Source of the DNA: Rhizobium sp. NXC24
GTDB lineage: Bacteria > Pseudomonadota > Alphaproteobacteria > Rhizobiales > Rhizobiaceae
Direction of reading: 5' to 3'
Length of the DNA: 64,000 bases
Assembly: GCF_002944315.1 (NCBI RefSeq)
Contig: NZ_CP024311.1
Location: forward strand, 2,890,501 to 2,954,500
The number at the start of each line of letters is the position of its first letter. The stretch's first letter is position 1. The translations under genes and the position numbers were made by a program. Below, piece by piece: positions 61,385 to 64,000 of this stretch. The notes under the pieces were generated by a model that saw nothing but the letters and a program-made list of their open reading frames with translations, had not been told where the DNA came from and did not search any database.

Positions 61385-62788
61385 TCATGGCTCCGAACCT
61401 TTCCCTTGGGATTGCAATGACGTCTGGCGAACTTTGCCGATCATGTCGCCGAGTGAATTGACGCCGAGATCGCGAAGATGGCGAAGGCTGACGTCGGGGG
61501 GAATGGGATTGGCGGCGGCACTCTTCGCGATACCGATACGCTGCGACAGGTAGATACTGGTGTGACCGCTGCAGATATAGGCAAGAAAGCAGGCGACGGC
61601 GAAATAGACCGTATGCGTCGCGCCGAAGAGCTCAATGCCCATGATCATGCAGGCGAGCGGCGTATTCGTAGCGCCTGCGAAAACCGCAATAAAGCCGAGA
61701 GCCGCGAAGAGATCGACCGGCGCACCGAGAACGGCGGCAACGGCGTTGCCGAGCGCAGCACCGATGAAGAACAGCGGCGTCACCTCTCCGCCTTTGAAAC
61801 CGGAGCTGAGCGTCACAATCGTAAAGACCGCCTTCCAAAACCAGCTCCAATAGTCGATGCGCGCCGGATCGAAGAAGCCGAGAATGGTTGCATCGTTGGC
61901 ATTGGGCGACCAGACACCGAGGCCCAAATATTCGCGGGTGCCGAGCACATAGACGAGGCCGATCAGGATTGCGCTGGCGATGACGGGCCTGAGCGGCGCG
62001 TAGGCGCAGATGCTCTTGAAGGCAGCCGACATCCCGTGGGAAAGTTCGCTGAAGCAGCGCGCCATCAGCCCGAAGAGCACGCCGGCGATGCCGACTTTCG
62101 CCAGTAACAGCGTGTCGAGATGAAACGTGCTCGCCGGAGTGCCGGCAAGATAGACGATATGATACTGAACATGTTCGATACCCCAGGCATGGCATGTCCA
62201 GTCGGCCGCAATCGCCGCCATAAGAGAAGGGATCAAAGCTTCATACTGCATGCGCCCGATCGTCAGCACTTCCAACGCAAAGACCGCGCCGGCAATCGGC
62301 GTACCGAACACCGCACCGAAACCGGCGGCAATGCCGGCCATCAGCAGGATACGAACCTCGGCGTGGCTTAATCGGAAAAGCTTGGCAAAGGCGCTGGCAA
62401 TACTGCCGCCGAGCTGTACTGCCGTTCCCTCGCGCCCCGCCGAACCGCCGACCAGATGCGTCAATACGGTCGAGACGAGGATAAACGGCGCCATACGCAG
62501 CGGCACGCCGCCGCCGGGCTCATGGATCTGCTCGACGATCAGATTATTGCCGCCCTCCGAGCCCCGGCCAAAGCGCTGGTAGACCAGCACCATCAGAAAG
62601 CCCGCGACAGGCATCAGAAAGATCAACCAGGGATGATCGAAGCGCGCCGCCGTCGCCCGGTCGAGGCTCCACAGAAACAATGCACAGAGCGACCCGACCA
62701 CGGCAGCCATCGGCACTACCAGGATGATCCATTTGAATATGCTGCGCAGTTGCTGAAAGCGATAATGAAAAAATGAGAATGCGGACAT
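61385..62788 (-). CDS. CLC-type fluoride/proton antiporter (CLC-F)
   Basis: 467 residues with about ten membrane segments. The CLC-F marks are [17 protein letters not shown] (in place of GSGIP of chloride CLCs), [15 protein letters not shown] (GREGT with the gating Glu), [14 protein letters not shown] and [24 protein letters not shown] proteins expel fluoride with protons. The adjacent crcB gene and the candidate fluoride aptamer upstream agree. ATG 62788 has GAGAGG 7 bases upstream and overlaps the stop of the leader ORF. Confidence 0.93.
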   Translation of the reverse strand: MSAFSFFHYRFQQLRSIFKWIILVVPMAAVVGSLCALFLWSLDRATAARFDHPWLIFLMPVAGFLMVLVYQRFGRGSEGGNNLIVEQIHEPGGGVPLRMAPFILVSTVLTHLVGGSAGREGTAVQLGGSIASAFAKLFRLSHAEVRILLMAGIAAGFGAVFGTPIAGAVFALEVLTIGRMQYEALIPSLMAAIAADWTCHAWGIEHVQYHIVYLAGTPASTFHLDTLLLAKVGIAGVLFGLMARCFSELSHGMSAAFKSICAYAPLRPVIASAILIGLVYVLGTREYLGLGVWSPNANDATILGFFDPARIDYWSWFWKAVFTIVTLSSGFKGGEVTPLFFIGAALGNAVAAVLGAPVDLFAALGFIAVFAGATNTPLACMIMGIELFGATHTVYFAVACFLAYICSGHTSIYLSQRIGIAKSAAANPIPPDVSLRHLRDLGVNSLGDMIGKVRQTSLQSQGKGSEP

Positions 62789-62877
62789 CAGTTCGCCTCT
62801 CCCGGAAGACCGGCGGTGGGCCTGTCGGGGACAATGATCATTGAACAAGAAAGCGGTGACAACAGGATTGCGGACAT
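62788..62877 (-). CDS. 29-codon leader ORF upstream of CLC-F, coupled by overlap
   Basis: ATG 62877 is preceded by GGAG (7 bases) and reads [20 protein letters not shown] then TAGLPGEAN before TGA. The stop overlaps the CLC-F start (TGATG). The peptide has no evident domain. The SD and start codon lie in the arm that pairs with the aptamer's 3' end (see the riboswitch entry), so the leader could be the element that is switched, with CLC-F translation coupled to it. I call it a likely coupling leader; it might not be translated. Confidence 0.55.
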   Translation of the reverse strand: MSAILLSPLSCSMIIVPDRPTAGLPGEAN

Positions 62878-62970
62878 GACTCTACTCCATCGCCCGTCAG
62901 GCGTATTGAGTAGGAGTCATTAGCGACCCTGAAAATTCAGAGCAGCGGTTCGGCCACCATGGCCCGGCAG
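62876..62970 (-). promoter_or_regulatory. Candidate fluoride riboswitch (crcB motif) with translational expression platform
   Basis: On the minus strand, AACCGCTGC (62950-62942), a 7-bp hairpin CTCTGAA/TTCAGGG, then GCTAATGACTCCTAC (62924-62910) match the conserved core and 3' half of the crcB motif. Next the arm ATGACTCCTACTC (62920-62908) can pair, with one bulged C, with GAGTAGAGTCAT (62887-62876), which spans the SD GGAG and leader ATG. Two states are therefore possible: aptamer formed (RBS free) or arm pairing (RBS masked). The 5' part (GGCCATGG in place of GG-x-GATGG) departs from the consensus and I do not see the expected pseudoknot, so the aptamer call is not certain. Context (CLC-F plus crcB) is strongly supportive. 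Confidence 0.65.
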
Positions 62971-63045
62971 AATCCATTACCGTTCGATTTTCCATACAGA
63001 TAGGCGAATGCCCCTGTCAATCCGGCGTCGCAAGCACGGTCTTCA

Positions 63046-63870
63046 TCAATCGGCTTTGGCAACCATTTCGATAGGAGCGAGCAAGCCGCCTCCGACCGAT
63101 GTGCTGACATTGCCCATCCGCTCCGCCGCCCTCGGCCCCATCAGCGCGCCGAGGCTCAGCCCCTGCCCGCCGTTTGCGGCGCTGGCGCGCATCTCCTGCG
63201 CCATCCGGATTGCCAATGCGCTGCGATCCTGTTCGAACTCCACCGTGAAGCCGGCCCCTTTGAGCAATTGACGATAGGTCATGGGACTGCACACGAAACT
63301 TGTTTCCGGCGTCATTGCCCAGGGCATAGGATAAGGCACCGCGCCGTCGCGAACCTGCATGATCTCGTAAAGGCCGAACCGGCCGCCACGCTTCAGCACC
63401 CGCCGTATTTCAGCAAACAACGACGCCTTGTCTTCGATGTTCATGCCGACGTGGATCAGCGTTGCGCGCTCGAAGCTTTCATCGGCAAAAGGCAACGCCA
63501 GCGCGCTCGCCTGGTGGAACGACACCTGCATGGTCATGCCGCATCGCGCGGTCAGGGCATTGGCGACGTTGACGAATTCCTCGGTCAGATCGACACCGGT
63601 GACGATACAACCATACTCGCTGGCTATATAGCGCGCCGAACCGCCAATCCCTGATCCGATGTCGATAAGCCGCATGCCATCGAGCAAATCGAGATCTTTG
63701 GCGAATTCCACCGTAGCCTCGCGCCGCCCGAGATGGAATTCATCGACACCGGCGAGATCGTCGATGCTGAGATGCTCGATATCCTTGCCGCTGGCCGTGA
63801 GCCCGCCGAGAATCGTCGCCTCCAGTGATCCACGCGTATAGTGGCTTGCAACCTGTTCTTCGGTGGACAT
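63046..63870 (-). CDS. Class I SAM-dependent methyltransferase
   Basis: 274 residues from ATG 63870. Motif I LIDIGSGIGGSARYIASEYG, then GVDLTEEFVNVAN (motif II), ERATLIHVGMNIEDKASLFA and GGRFGLYEIMQVRDGAVP give the Rossmann-type methyltransferase fold. It resembles the small-molecule or menaquinone/sterol-type methyltransferases (COG2226 group). The acceptor is unknown. GAAGGGG lies before the start. Lone gene at the right edge. Confidence 0.9.
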   Translation of the reverse strand: MSTEEQVASHYTRGSLEATILGGLTASGKDIEHLSIDDLAGVDEFHLGRREATVEFAKDLDLLDGMRLIDIGSGIGGSARYIASEYGCIVTGVDLTEEFVNVANALTARCGMTMQVSFHQASALALPFADESFERATLIHVGMNIEDKASLFAEIRRVLKRGGRFGLYEIMQVRDGAVPYPMPWAMTPETSFVCSPMTYRQLLKGAGFTVEFEQDRSALAIRMAQEMRASAANGGQGLSLGALMGPRAAERMGNVSTSVGGGLLAPIEMVAKAD

Positions 63871-64000
63871 GACCCCTTCTCCCATGACCCGCATTCACAC
63901 GATCATGGAAGAATGCTGCGCCCCCGCCCCCGCTCCGTCAAGCGGTTGCAGCGACACGACGTATCTGGTGGCCCGGCAAATGGTGCATAGGGCAAGATCG

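Overview
The window looks like a chromosomal segment of a Rhizobiaceae alphaproteobacterium, most likely Rhizobium. Pointers are the DUF982, DUF6074 and DUF6362 small proteins, a LpxF-like lipid A phosphatase with the SGE signature, ornithine-lipid-hydroxylase-type enzymes, a cydDCABX operon and high G+C coding throughout. Species cannot be fixed from the sequence alone.

Region 1 (1-15892) is the right-hand part of a prophage cut by the left window edge. It ends at a 3' remnant of tRNA-Arg(CCG) next to a P4-type integrase. The late genes run leftward in the order TerS, TerL, portal, a small zinc-finger-like protein, scaffold, coat, which is the P22-like podovirus head order. A leftward early block holds an AlpA-like protein, SSB and replication-type proteins. 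It diverges from a rightward ribbon-helix-helix regulator across a pair of matching palindromes. Several rightward small genes and a phage tRNA-Thr sit between the two blocks as morons.

Region 2 (about 16-30 kb) is host sequence: a lipoprotein, an HdeA-like protein, a DUF2971 protein, a polysaccharide deacetylase, DoxX, ArsC, and then a cytochrome bd operon (GbsR-type regulator, cydD, cydC, cydA, cydB, cydX) with FNR/FixK-type boxes and a 30-bp palindrome upstream, followed by acetate kinase.

Region 3 (about 29.8-36.3 kb) is an unusual cluster: a LuxR-type regulator with a degenerate receiver, an orphan IS3-OrfA-like protein, a type I secretion ABC protein whose signature motif is lost, its HlyD partner, and two glycine-rich repeat proteins that are probable substrates.

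Region 4 (about 36.4-55 kb) is mixed metabolism and stress: GNAT, LysR/MFS pair, ECF42 sigma with its DGPF partner, VOC and cupin proteins, an outer-membrane lipid module (LpxF-like phosphatase, receiver-only response regulator, EptA), LLM oxidoreductase, MsrB, a COG4280-like membrane protein pair, histidine phosphatase, phytanoyl-CoA dioxygenase/AraC pair and MocR/PNPOx pair.

Region 5 (about 55-64 kb) holds a di-iron fatty acid hydroxylase, an 1107-residue fusion of E1-alpha, E1-beta, a lipoyl-type carrier and ketoacyl synthase III, an LpxO/OlsC-like hydroxylase, and a fluoride-resistance operon (CLC-F antiporter plus CrcB) preceded by a candidate translational fluoride riboswitch that appears to control a 29-codon leader coupled to the antiporter gene. 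A SAM methyltransferase closes the window. The strongest candidates for undescribed biology are the four-domain fusion enzyme, the degenerate type I secretion cluster and the riboswitch-leader arrangement.
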